A stretch of 7,918 nt of DNA from an uncultured Bdellovibrio sp. (GTDB taxonomy: Bacteria; Bdellovibrionota; Bdellovibrionia; Bdellovibrionales; Bdellovibrionaceae): the NCBI RefSeq assembly GCF_946478835.1, contig NZ_CAMLDV010000156.1, forward strand, positions 1 to 7,918, written 5' to 3'. Numbering within the stretch: position 1 is the stretch's first letter; each line of letters starts with the position of its first letter. Positions 1-6,461 of the stretch are shown here, one piece after another. The notes below the pieces were generated by a model. The model worked only from the letters and a program-made list of their open reading frames with translations. It was not told the DNA's origin and did no database searches. Made by a program: the position numbers and the translations under genes.

Positions 1-1035
1 TCTTTCGCGAACATCGTCACACTGTTCCCACTCGCGACCGAACTGACCTTTGTTCCAACGCTCTTCAATGTCGCGGAAAAGTTCAATGCCGACCTTATAG
101 GGATTGTACCCATTCGGAGCCATTGCCATCGTACCACTGTGATGATCGGCAAAGTCGATGATCTCTGAGTCATTCAAAATCTTTGTCGTCATGAGTTTGG
201 AATGCCAATACGACGCCCATCCCTCATTCATGGTCTTTGTCATACCTTGCGGAGAAAAATAATAAGCCTCATCACGAATGATCGAAAGCACATCCTGCTG
301 CCAATCTGTGAGTGGCGCATAATGAATAAAGAAATTTAAAATATCTTTTTCAGGTTCACTTGGAAAACGCTGCGCTTTTTCTTGTGCTTCTTGTTCTGCC
401 TTACGACGTTGTTCTTCAACAAACGAAGGCGGATTGATGTAGTCGCGCATGTAAGAGCGATCTACTCGCAAAAGATAATTCGGTTCCTGAGCTGCACGCG
501 GCTCTTCAGGCTTAGCCACAGACTTTTCCACATAAGGACTGTAGCGGTCGATCAAGTTTTCAAGACTTAAACAGACGTCGATGAAATTTTCGACGACGTC
601 TTGACCGTAACGATCCATGTAACGACGAATGCGTGTCGCATGATTCGCCATTTGGTCCATCATCTTGCGATTTGTTTTTGAGAACCAAATATTATTCTTA
701 AAGAAATCACAGTGACCATACACGTGAGCCATCACGAGTTTTTGATCCATCATCGCGTTACCTTCCATGAGGTACGCGTAGCAAGGATCGGTATTGATCA
801 CCATTTCATAAATTTTTGAAAGACCGTATTCGTAGCTCTTAGAAAGATGCTCGTACTCCATCCCAAACTTCCAGTGTGGGTAACGCACCGGGAATCCACC
901 GTAAGCCGCAAACTGATTGATTTGATCGTAAGTGATCAATTCAAAGATCGTTTCAAAGCAATCCAACCCCGCATCTTTTGCGATTTGCCAGATTCTTTTT
1001 CTTTCTGCTTCTAATTCGGGAGTTAAATTAGCCAT
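1..1035 (-). CDS. spoVR: SpoVR family protein (YcgB-like), C-terminus cut by the window edge
   Basis: The frame runs from an ATG at 1035 without a stop to base 1, giving the first 345 residues. Family members are about 470-510 residues, so roughly a quarter to a third is missing, because of the window and not because the gene is broken. Family hallmarks are visible: FPVRYPHWKFGMEYE near residues 48-62, an HVYGH (HxxxH) motif at 104-108 followed by DFFKNN, NEGWASYWH at 270-278, a His pair at 298-299, and NPYKVGIELF from 311. The conserved His residues suggest metal binding, but the biochemical role of the family is not established. An acidic/basic, probably helical stretch (206-222) links the two conserved blocks. 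There is no signal peptide, so it should be cytoplasmic. GGAG seven bases before the ATG supports the start. It is the third gene of the prkA-yeaH-spoVR operon. The name comes from Bacillus spore cortex formation, but nothing here suggests sporulation. Confidence 0.95.
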   Translation of the reverse strand, partial: MANLTPELEAERKRIWQIAKDAGLDCFETIFELITYDQINQFAAYGGFPVRYPHWKFGMEYEHLSKSYEYGLSKIYEMVINTDPCYAYLMEGNAMMDQKLVMAHVYGHCDFFKNNIWFSKTNRKMMDQMANHATRIRRYMDRYGQDVVENFIDVCLSLENLIDRYSPYVEKSVAKPEEPRAAQEPNYLLRVDRSYMRDYINPPSFVEEQRRKAEQEAQEKAQRFPSEPEKDILNFFIHYAPLTDWQQDVLSIIRDEAYYFSPQGMTKTMNEGWASYWHSKLMTTKILNDSEIIDFADHHSGTMAMAPNGYNPYKVGIELFRDIEERWNKGQFGREWEQCDDVRER

Positions 1036-1042
1036 TACACTA

Positions 1043-1046
1043 CTCC
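1043..1046 (-). promoter_or_regulatory. Ribosome binding site of spoVR
   Basis: On the minus strand GGAG is followed by TAGTGTA and then the ATG, a 7-base spacing. It fixes the spoVR start. It lies just downstream of the GC-rich hairpin cluster, so that structure could influence how accessible the site is. The latter point is inference. Confidence 0.6.
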
Positions 1047-1053
1047 AATTCAC

Positions 1054-1118
1054 GAGCTGCTTCAGCTCCGGGCCTTTGGCCCTCTGCTCTGCCGGCGTCC
1101 GCCGCCCTACCGGCCCTT
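1054..1118 (-). repeat. GC-rich cluster of palindromes between yeaH and spoVR, candidate REP-like element
   Basis: This stretch is about three-quarters G+C in its core, against mid-40s percent around it. On the minus strand it contains a GAGCTG-AAG-CAGCTC hairpin (1054-1068, perfect 6-bp stem), a GGGCC-AAA-GGCCC hairpin (1070-1082, perfect 5-bp stem), and a GCCGG...CCGGC pair around 1091-1114. A second GGGCC copy at 1112-1116 could pair with the same GGCCC, so alternative folds are possible. The yeaH stop codon (1107-1109) lies inside the cluster, so it reaches into the coding end. No U-tract follows, so it is not a classical intrinsic terminator. It may be a dispersed intergenic repeat, an mRNA processing or stability structure, or a remnant of a longer YeaH tail. 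Only one copy is present in this window, so the repeat status is a hypothesis. Confidence 0.45.
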
Positions 1119-2204
1119 TCCTAAGAAATCTTTGATGGAATCTAAAATCTTATCGCGGCTTTCGATTTGGCTGAGAGTCAGTCTTTCATCAGAGCCAAAT
1201 TCTTTTTGCAGGTCTTTTAAGAACTGACCGCTTCCGTATTTACTTTCCACCTGCCCGTAACTAAAGACGTTGCAGTTAGGAAGGAAAAACTCTGTCAGCA
1301 TCTTCACGCAAAGACGAGTGTCTTCACCGGACCAGTTATCACCGTCACTAAAATGGAATGGATAAATATTCCAATCAGCCACTGGATAATCTTTTTCGAT
1401 GATCTCTTGGCAAAGTTTATAAGCCGAGCTGATCAATGTACCACCCGATTCGCTGGTTCTAAAGAAGGTGTCTTCATCGACTTCTTTAGCCGCGGCATCG
1501 TGAATAATGAATCTTGTCTCAAGACCCTTATAATGTTTTTTCAACCACGTATTGATCCAGAAGCTTTCAAGACGAACGATTTCTTTTTGTTCGTCTCCCA
1601 TACTTCCAGAAACGTCCATCATATAAATCACAACCGCTTGTGTTTGCGGTTGCTGAACTTTTTTAAACGATTTGTACTGCATATCACGACGGATCGGCAG
1701 AACTAGCGGTTCTTCAGGATTGTAAGTTCCTGAACCCACCATGCGTTTTAAAGCTCTCTTATACGAAGATTTGAAATGACGAAGACCTTCCGGTCCCACG
1801 GGCGCAAGGCCTGTGAATTTCGTCTTCATGGAATCAATGTTTTTAGATCCTTTAGGTTCAATGCGCGGAAGCTGGAGTTTTTCACCCAAGATATCAGCCA
1901 GCTCTTCCATCGTGAGTTCCACTTCCAGAAGATGCTCTCCTGGAGCTTCACCGGCTTGACCTTGTCCACCTTCTCCTGGATCGCCCACGTCTTGACCGGG
2001 CTGACCCTCGCCTTGACCGACCCCGCCTTGTTGTTTGGGGCCGTAGCGGAAGTTTGGAATATCGATACGAGGAAGCGGAATTTTTACGAACTCGTCTTCG
2101 CGCTTCCCGATCATCTCACCCTGAGAGACGTATTTACGTAGGTCTTCTTTAACCTTACCCTTTACGATCTCTCTAAATCTGTTGTGGTCTTCACGTATCG
2201 ACAT
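1107..2204 (-). CDS. yeaH: YeaH/DUF444 family protein with von Willebrand factor A fold
   Basis: A 365-residue protein, shorter than the roughly 427 residues of E. coli YeaH. The N-terminal block (1-55) holds the family motif of conserved basic and acidic residues ending in [14 protein letters not shown] Gly/Gln/Glu-rich low-complexity linker follows (about 56-90). The C-terminal half is a VWA-like domain with a complete metal-ion-dependent adhesion site: DVSGS at 197-201, SGGT at 253-256 and FSDGDN at 285-290. VWA proteins often work with AAA+ ATPases, which fits PrkA being encoded next to it, though direct contact is inferred. No signal peptide, so it should be cytoplasmic. Its ATG shares one base with the prkA stop (TAATG), implying translational coupling. 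A GAGGGGA stretch in the end of prkA is the only purine-rich site nearby and is spaced rather far. The extreme C-terminus (GKGR) is encoded by the GC-rich palindromic stretch, and a +1 frame there is open to just before spoVR. Confidence 0.95.
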   Translation of the reverse strand: MSIREDHNRFREIVKGKVKEDLRKYVSQGEMIGKREDEFVKIPLPRIDIPNFRYGPKQQGGVGQGEGQPGQDVGDPGEGGQGQAGEAPGEHLLEVELTMEELADILGEKLQLPRIEPKGSKNIDSMKTKFTGLAPVGPEGLRHFKSSYKRALKRMVGSGTYNPEEPLVLPIRRDMQYKSFKKVQQPQTQAVVIYMMDVSGSMGDEQKEIVRLESFWINTWLKKHYKGLETRFIIHDAAAKEVDEDTFFRTSESGGTLISSAYKLCQEIIEKDYPVADWNIYPFHFSDGDNWSGEDTRLCVKMLTEFFLPNCNVFSYGQVESKYGSGQFLKDLQKEFGSDERLTLSQIESRDKILDSIKDFLGKGR

Positions 2205-4279
2205 TATTTATTCTTTACGTCCCCTCGAGCGAAGATACTTGCAACATAGTGTAAAACGTCTGTCGCAGAGATCTCATCGTACCCGAAGTCCTTGATGAGA
2301 CGGGTTTTAACAATATCAATTTTTTCTTGAGTGTCTTTGTCAGCCACATTGCTCACAAGAGTCGTCAACTTGATACTGTCTTTTTGGTCTTCGAAAAGTT
2401 TCAGCTCAATCGCCTTATGAAGACGTTCGTTCATTTTGTAATTGAACTTCTTGCCTTCCAAAGCCAAAGCCCCGATGTAATTCATGATCTCGCGACGGAA
2501 ATCGTCTTTGCGAGATTCAGGAATTTCAATTTTCTCTTCAATCGAACGCATCAAACGCTCATCTGGTTCTTCATCGTTACCAGTAAACTGGTTACGAACC
2601 TTTTCGCGCTGAGTGTACGCCTTCACGTTATCGATATAATTCGCCGTCAAACGTTGCATTGCACCTTCATCAGCACTGATCGCTCTTTGCACTTCAGCTT
2701 TGATGATCTCTTCATATTCTTGCATCACAACGCCCAAAAGCTCCTTGTACTCAGTCTTCAATTCTTCACTTGAAATGAGTGAATGATTTTTAAGACCGGA
2801 TTCAAGTTCTTTAAACACCATGAACGGATTCACAGAACCTTTGTTGGACTGTTGAGCCGCCACAAGAGCGTTTGAAAGTTTATCTTGGATATAACGAGCC
2901 GAAATACCTTCAAGACCTTCGCGGTTGGCTTCCTTACGAAGTTCACGCACGTTGTCTTCTGTATAGTTCGGCAAAGTTTTACCGTTATAGAGTTTTAGTT
3001 TCTGCAAACGAGTGAGGTTTGCTTTTTTAGGTTTTTCCAAACGAGTGAGGATCGCCCACATCGCTGCCATTTCAACTGTGTGAGGCGCGATACTGATACC
3101 GCGTACTTTTTGCGAATTGAAATCGCGCTTATAGATATTGATCTCATCTCTCCAACGAGTGATGTACGGAATGTCAATTTTCACAGTACGGTCACGAAGG
3201 GCTTCCATGAATTCGTTATCTTGAAGACGACGGTACTCCGGCTCATTGGTGTGACCGATGATCACTTCATCGATATGAGTCTGCGCAAACTTCTTAGGTT
3301 TCACTCTGTGTTCTTGCGAAGCACCTAGCAAATCGTACAAGAAGGCCACATCAAGTTTCAACACCTCGACAAATTCAATCATCCCGCGATTGGCAACGTT
3401 GAACTCCCCGTCAAAGTTAAATGCGCGAGGATCAGAATCAGATCCGTACTCGGCGATCTTACGGTAATTGATATCACCAGTTAATTCCGTAGAGTCTTGG
3501 TTCTTTTCATCTTTCGGTTGGAAAGTACCGATACCGATACGATCGGCTTCAGAGATGAACAGACGCTTCACACGCACGTGCGAAAGAACTTTCATCAAAT
3601 CGCCTTGGTATCTTTCCATTAAAGATTTAAAGATAAAACGAGAAGGAGGGCTGAGCTCTCCTTCTAATTGCACGCGGTATGAACCTTCTTGTCCTTTGTT
3701 GATGGACTCGAACACTTGAGGACGCAGTTCTTCTGGAATCAGAAGAAGAGGTTCCTCGTTCATCGGCGATGGGAAGGCTTTCACTCCCTTACCAAGAATG
3801 CCATCAAGTTCCAATTTTTCATCGATCCATTCAAATGTGTAAACCGCGCCTTCTTTTGAGTGCGAGTAGCGCTCAAGGCCTTTTTTCAGCATACGGCAGA
3901 TTGTGGATTTCGCACTTCCCACCGGGCCGTGAAGAAGAATCACACGCTTCTCGGTTCCATAACCAAGAGCCGCCGCTTTTAAAACATTCACCAACTTCAT
4001 CAGTTGAACATCAAGTCCGAAGACCGCGTCTTTGCCGTTGTTATGGATGTCGTCGAAAAATTTATAGCGAACGACTTCTTTTTTGAAATCGATATACGTC
4101 TCTGTGCCCTCTTCAACAATCATGTCATACATGCGTTGGTAAGCATTTCGCGTAATTTTTGGATTTTGTTTTACAAGATCAAGATACTCTTCGAAGGAGC
4201 CACTCCAATGCTCTTTAGCTTGAGTGCTTGAGTTCTGCCAATTGGTGACCAACGAATGAAGATCAATCTTAGAGGCCAT
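2204..4279 (-). CDS. prkA: PrkA family serine protein kinase / AAA+ ATPase (YeaG-like)
   Basis: A 691-residue protein, somewhat longer than the E. coli (about 644) and Bacillus (about 631) homologues. The N-terminal AAA+ region is unmistakable. The Walker A motif GPVGSAKST lies at residues 118-126 with K124 as the nucleotide-binding lysine. FDGEFN...NRGMIEFVE follows at about 289-305, a GHTNEPEYR sensor-like motif at 342-350, and an ALRDR Arg-finger-like motif at 360-364. The C-terminal half (from about 440) is largely helical and charged, matching the PrkA C-terminal domain said to resemble protein kinases. The family autophosphorylates and phosphorylates Ser/Thr. In E. coli it is linked to nitrogen starvation and stationary-phase survival together with YeaH. 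The ATG at 4279 is chosen because GAGGAGAG lies just upstream and [10 protein letters not shown] is a typical PrkA beginning. A TTG 57 bases further up is in frame but has no support. It is the first gene of the operon. Confidence 0.97.
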   Translation of the reverse strand: MASKIDLHSLVTNWQNSSTQAKEHWSGSFEEYLDLVKQNPKITRNAYQRMYDMIVEEGTETYIDFKKEVVRYKFFDDIHNNGKDAVFGLDVQLMKLVNVLKAAALGYGTEKRVILLHGPVGSAKSTICRMLKKGLERYSHSKEGAVYTFEWIDEKLELDGILGKGVKAFPSPMNEEPLLLIPEELRPQVFESINKGQEGSYRVQLEGELSPPSRFIFKSLMERYQGDLMKVLSHVRVKRLFISEADRIGIGTFQPKDEKNQDSTELTGDINYRKIAEYGSDSDPRAFNFDGEFNVANRGMIEFVEVLKLDVAFLYDLLGASQEHRVKPKKFAQTHIDEVIIGHTNEPEYRRLQDNEFMEALRDRTVKIDIPYITRWRDEINIYKRDFNSQKVRGISIAPHTVEMAAMWAILTRLEKPKKANLTRLQKLKLYNGKTLPNYTEDNVRELRKEANREGLEGISARYIQDKLSNALVAAQQSNKGSVNPFMVFKELESGLKNHSLISSEELKTEYKELLGVVMQEYEEIIKAEVQRAISADEGAMQRLTANYIDNVKAYTQREKVRNQFTGNDEEPDERLMRSIEEKIEIPESRKDDFRREIMNYIGALALEGKKFNYKMNERLHKAIELKLFEDQKDSIKLTTLVSNVADKDTQEKIDIVKTRLIKDFGYDEISATDVLHYVASIFARGDVKNK

Positions 4280-4282
4280 AAT

Positions 4283-4290
4283 CTCTCCTC
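4283..4290 (-). promoter_or_regulatory. Ribosome binding site of prkA that decides its start
   Basis: On the minus strand GAGGAGAG is followed by ATT and the ATG at 4279. This is the strongest Shine-Dalgarno match in the window. It rules in favour of the ATG over the in-frame TTG at 4336. Just upstream, GGGTG and CACCC could form a short stem ending next to this site. Confidence 0.75.
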
Positions 4291-4358
4291 GGGGTGCTTG
4301 GTGACACACACCCACATTCTTTAGATTATGCCTCAATCCTAGACGGTTAACGAGGAAT

Positions 4359-4988
4359 TTAATTTATTTGTATTGCTTTGAATCCTGTCGGTTGTTTCAA
4401 AGTGAAAAGGTCCGTTTTGAACTGGACCTCCGTCTGGGGTGCAGAGAAATGCCACTGCATTTCGAATTGCGGGGCCGTAATTACAACTTTCTTTTGACCT
4501 TCTTTTCGATCTAACCAATTCACGCGAATTCCTCTCTGTGAATTCTCACATTGAGAGGTGAAACCTGTGTGGTCCAAACTACATTTCCAGCCAGGTCCAC
4601 GCACGGGTTCGTCAAATGCGATATTTGTCAAATTCATCGGATGTAACTGAAGATCGATCATTCGAGTGAAAGCTCGATCCGAGTTTCTTCCATAAAAGAA
4701 CGTTTTTTGAGGATAGATGATATAAGAGATTTCCGAAGGGCTCATCACAAGACTCGCAACTTGAAATCCCAATAACGCCGTTATCTCCAAACGCGCTCGT
4801 TCATTCTTAATCGCATAAATATCTATATTGAGTGACTGAGTTTTATTCTCTCTTTGATCCTTAATCAGTGCTTTGGTTTCCCATTGAGCCTTTTGATAGG
4901 CTCCTTCCTTCACTGTCTTAGTGACACAACCAGAAACAAAAAAGGTTAGTAGAATTCCGAAGAGAAAGTGATTGATCCTTGTGTTCAT
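4359..4988 (-). CDS. Predicted lipoprotein, possibly LolA/LolB-like or DUF4292-like fold
   Basis: A 209-residue protein. The N-terminus has a short basic part, a hydrophobic core (about 8-18) and a lipobox ending VSGC with the lipidated Cys at 21, so it is an exported lipoprotein. The mature part is predicted mostly beta strand. The stretch [18 protein letters not shown] (68 onwards) followed by a '[12 protein letters not shown]' strand (89-100) resembles the half-barrel proteins of the LolA/LolB/DUF4292 type that carry hydrophobic cargo. This is pattern resemblance only, and I do not assign a gene. Cys136 and Cys147 could form a disulfide. It lies 79 bases upstream of prkA on the same strand and could be co-transcribed, but a functional link is not evident. 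Only 17 bases separate its ATG from the divergent membrane protein gene. Its ribosome binding site is weak: AAGG sits only two bases before the ATG. Confidence 0.7.
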   Translation of the reverse strand: MNTRINHFLFGILLTFFVSGCVTKTVKEGAYQKAQWETKALIKDQRENKTQSLNIDIYAIKNERARLEITALLGFQVASLVMSPSEISYIIYPQKTFFYGRNSDRAFTRMIDLQLHPMNLTNIAFDEPVRGPGWKCSLDHTGFTSQCENSQRGIRVNWLDRKEGQKKVVITAPQFEMQWHFSAPQTEVQFKTDLFTLKQPTGFKAIQIN

Positions 4989-5005
4989 TGCCTTAGCATA
5001 GAGAA

Positions 5006-5626
5006 ATGAATTCTTTTAAACAAGCCTTGAATCACCTAAAAAGCCATTGGCAACAAAGCCTGGCGCTGGGGGCTGCGGCCAGTGTCTTGCTGCTCTTAAC
5101 CCGCTATCTTCCTTATATAGGTGCTTTTTTTATTTCTTTGATTCTTTTAATTTTTCAACACGCTACAGAGCAATGGCTTGCCGGAAAAAACTGGAAGGAC
5201 ATTTCTTTTTTAAAAAAGGCCCTTCCCGCTTTTATCATTGTCAGTGTTATTTTGTTTCCCACCAGTGTTCTTGTGGGATCTTCGATGGGAATTATACAAA
5301 GTTCCCAAGGTTTTTTTGTCGCCGTTCCCACAGCCTGGGGACTTCTGATGATCGCCGTTTATTTTTACTTAGTCTTAAGCCACTCTCTGCGACTGCGCTT
5401 TGAAGACAATGTGGGAATTGCCAAAGCTATCGACATAGCCGGAATGGCTTCGCTCAAAAACTTTAAGCTCTATTTTATTTTGAGTTTTTACCTGAGCCTT
5501 CTCTTGGTTCTTTCGGGCTTTGCGTGGAATATAGGTCTTTTGGTCATTCTGCCTTTGCTTTTTTTCAGCAGTCATTTCTCATTCATTGAAATGAAAAAAA
5601 TGGGACTGCTGCAAGTGGCGAATTAA
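5006..5626 (+). CDS. Polytopic inner-membrane protein of unknown function
   Basis: A 206-residue, strongly hydrophobic protein and the only plus-strand gene in the window. About six membrane segments can be seen, near residues 18-33, 36-51, 74-94, 104-126, 154-174 and 177-193. A basic cytoplasmic-looking N-terminus (FKQALNHLKSHWQQ) and a positively charged loop (about 127-153) fit a multi-pass topology. I recognise no catalytic motif and no family. Codon use looks like its neighbours, and the reading frame is clearly real because hydrophobic helices and charged loops alternate. It starts at ATG 5006 behind a weak AGAG site. Its promoter must lie inside the divergent lipoprotein gene, since only 17 bases separate the two start codons. 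Its TAA overlaps the stop codon of the convergent cytochrome gene by four bases. Confidence 0.75.
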   Translation: MNSFKQALNHLKSHWQQSLALGAAASVLLLLTRYLPYIGAFFISLILLIFQHATEQWLAGKNWKDISFLKKALPAFIIVSVILFPTSVLVGSSMGIIQSSQGFFVAVPTAWGLLMIAVYFYLVLSHSLRLRFEDNVGIAKAIDIAGMASLKNFKLYFILSFYLSLLLVLSGFAWNIGLLVILPLLFFSSHFSFIEMKKMGLLQVAN

Positions 5627-6312
5627 TTATTCAAAGCACCTTTTTTGATCCATTCCAAAATCAAGTTCACTTGTTCAGAACTCAACTGTGGGCTTGAGCG
5701 CGGAGGCATCTGCCCGCTGCGCGAAATCGTGTAAAGCACACTGCTTTCTGGTTTGGATTTATTCACAGCCTTTAAAACATTTGTATAAGTATCAAATGCG
5801 TATCCGCCTCGCGTGTGACCGGTATAGTGGCAACTCGCGCATTTCGGCCCAAACACATTCGATTTCAAATAGCTAAATGTCGGTTCAGGTCCGTTCACCA
5901 CCGGAGGCGGTGCTACAGTTGAAGGTCCGCCATTAATCCACGCACGCAAAGTTTCTTTCTCTGCGGAGGCGAGCGGCTGACCCGGCGGCATTGAGTTATT
6001 TTGAATTTCCATAAACAAAGGCGAATCCTCCGCATGACCTGGAAGAATCAACCCTGAAGCCACCATGTGCTGAACACTCTGCAAACCGTACACTCCTGAC
6101 GGACCACTGGTTTGCGTGTGGCATGAAGAACATTTATTAGAGAGAATCTGCAGCGAGGCACTTTCAATGGCCGGATCCAACGCTTGAGAGCTTTGATCCG
6201 AAGAAGATGAATTGTTAGAAGAATCGCCAGGGTCCCACCCCACTAAACTTTGTGGGTAACTGCAGCCTGCGAAAATCAAAAGAAGCATTGATGACACAAT
6301 ATATTTTTTCAT
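5623..6312 (-). CDS. Diheme cytochrome-c-like lipoprotein with two PSCyt1-type heme domains
   Basis: A 229-residue protein from ATG 6312. It begins MKKYIVSSML and has a hydrophobic core ending in FAGC with the lipidated Cys at 17. A Ser/Asn-rich tether follows (about 30-43), which would hold the heme domains away from the membrane. There are two similar heme-binding units: CSSCH at 61-65 with a later NSMPPG (Met108), and CASCH at 158-162 with QMPPR (Met202). The CxxCH...MPP arrangement fits the planctomycete-type cytochrome c domain (PF07635-like), with His and probably Met as axial ligands. Segments after each CxxCH (VYGLQSVQHMV and YAFDTYTNVLKAV) also match, suggesting internal duplication. 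The role is probably electron transfer in the periplasm, but the redox partner is unknown and none is encoded here. A longer in-frame reading from TTG 6360 exists but would precede the signal peptide, so I reject it. No clear Shine-Dalgarno sequence precedes the chosen ATG. Confidence 0.85.
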   Translation of the reverse strand: MKKYIVSSMLLLIFAGCSYPQSLVGWDPGDSSNNSSSSDQSSQALDPAIESASLQILSNKCSSCHTQTSGPSGVYGLQSVQHMVASGLILPGHAEDSPLFMEIQNNSMPPGQPLASAEKETLRAWINGGPSTVAPPPVVNGPEPTFSYLKSNVFGPKCASCHYTGHTRGGYAFDTYTNVLKAVNKSKPESSVLYTISRSGQMPPRSSPQLSSEQVNLILEWIKKGALNN

Positions 6313-6423
6313 GCAGCAAAGCTTGCAGGAAATTTTCAAGAAGGCTCCATAGGAAAACAAAAAGCTAGGCTTTAACTCACTGAAGGTCCCAGAAAAACTT
6401 GAGAATAGTCATTTTAAATAAAA

Positions 6424-6451
6424 AAAGACCCCTCGTTTCCGAGGGGTCTTT
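6424..6451 (-). terminator. Strong intrinsic terminator of the TPR gene
   Basis: Read on the minus strand this is AAAGACCCCTCG, a GAAA tetraloop (GNRA type), then CGAGGGGTCTTT. That is a perfect 12-bp stem, continuing into a run of T residues down to about 6420. It starts 10 bases after the TAA of the TPR gene, so it should end that transcript. It also insulates the downstream cytochrome gene, which therefore needs its own promoter in the roughly 110 bases between 6313 and 6423. On the plus strand the stem is followed by few T residues, so it is mainly a minus-strand terminator. Confidence 0.9.
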
Positions 6452-6461
6452 GGTTTTGATT

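Noticed and set aside
1054..1082. Intrinsic terminator between yeaH and spoVR
   Set aside because: The hairpins lack a following T-run and spoVR starts 19 bases later with its own Shine-Dalgarno.
932..1135. Plus-strand open frame across the yeaH-spoVR spacer
   Set aside because: It lies antisense to the spoVR start and spacer, and its protein has no recognisable features.
1353..2141. Plus-strand open frames opposite yeaH
   Set aside because: Mirror frames of a strongly supported VWA-domain gene, with no domain or ribosome binding site of their own.
2327..4231. Plus-strand open frames and one minus-strand alternative frame within prkA
   Set aside because: Shadows of the PrkA coding sequence; composition and lack of motifs give no support.
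4280..4336. Upstream TTG start adding 19 residues to PrkA
   Set aside because: No ribosome binding site precedes it, the added residues do not resemble PrkA, and a very good Shine-Dalgarno sits before the ATG at 4279.
5047..5403. Cys-rich alternative plus-strand frame inside the membrane protein gene
   Set aside because: The overlapping frame encodes clear membrane helices; the Cys and Phe richness is what a shifted frame of such DNA produces.
6313..6360. Upstream TTG start adding 16 residues to the cytochrome lipoprotein
   Set aside because: It would bury the signal peptide behind a Cys-containing extension; the ATG at 6312 gives a canonical lipoprotein signal.
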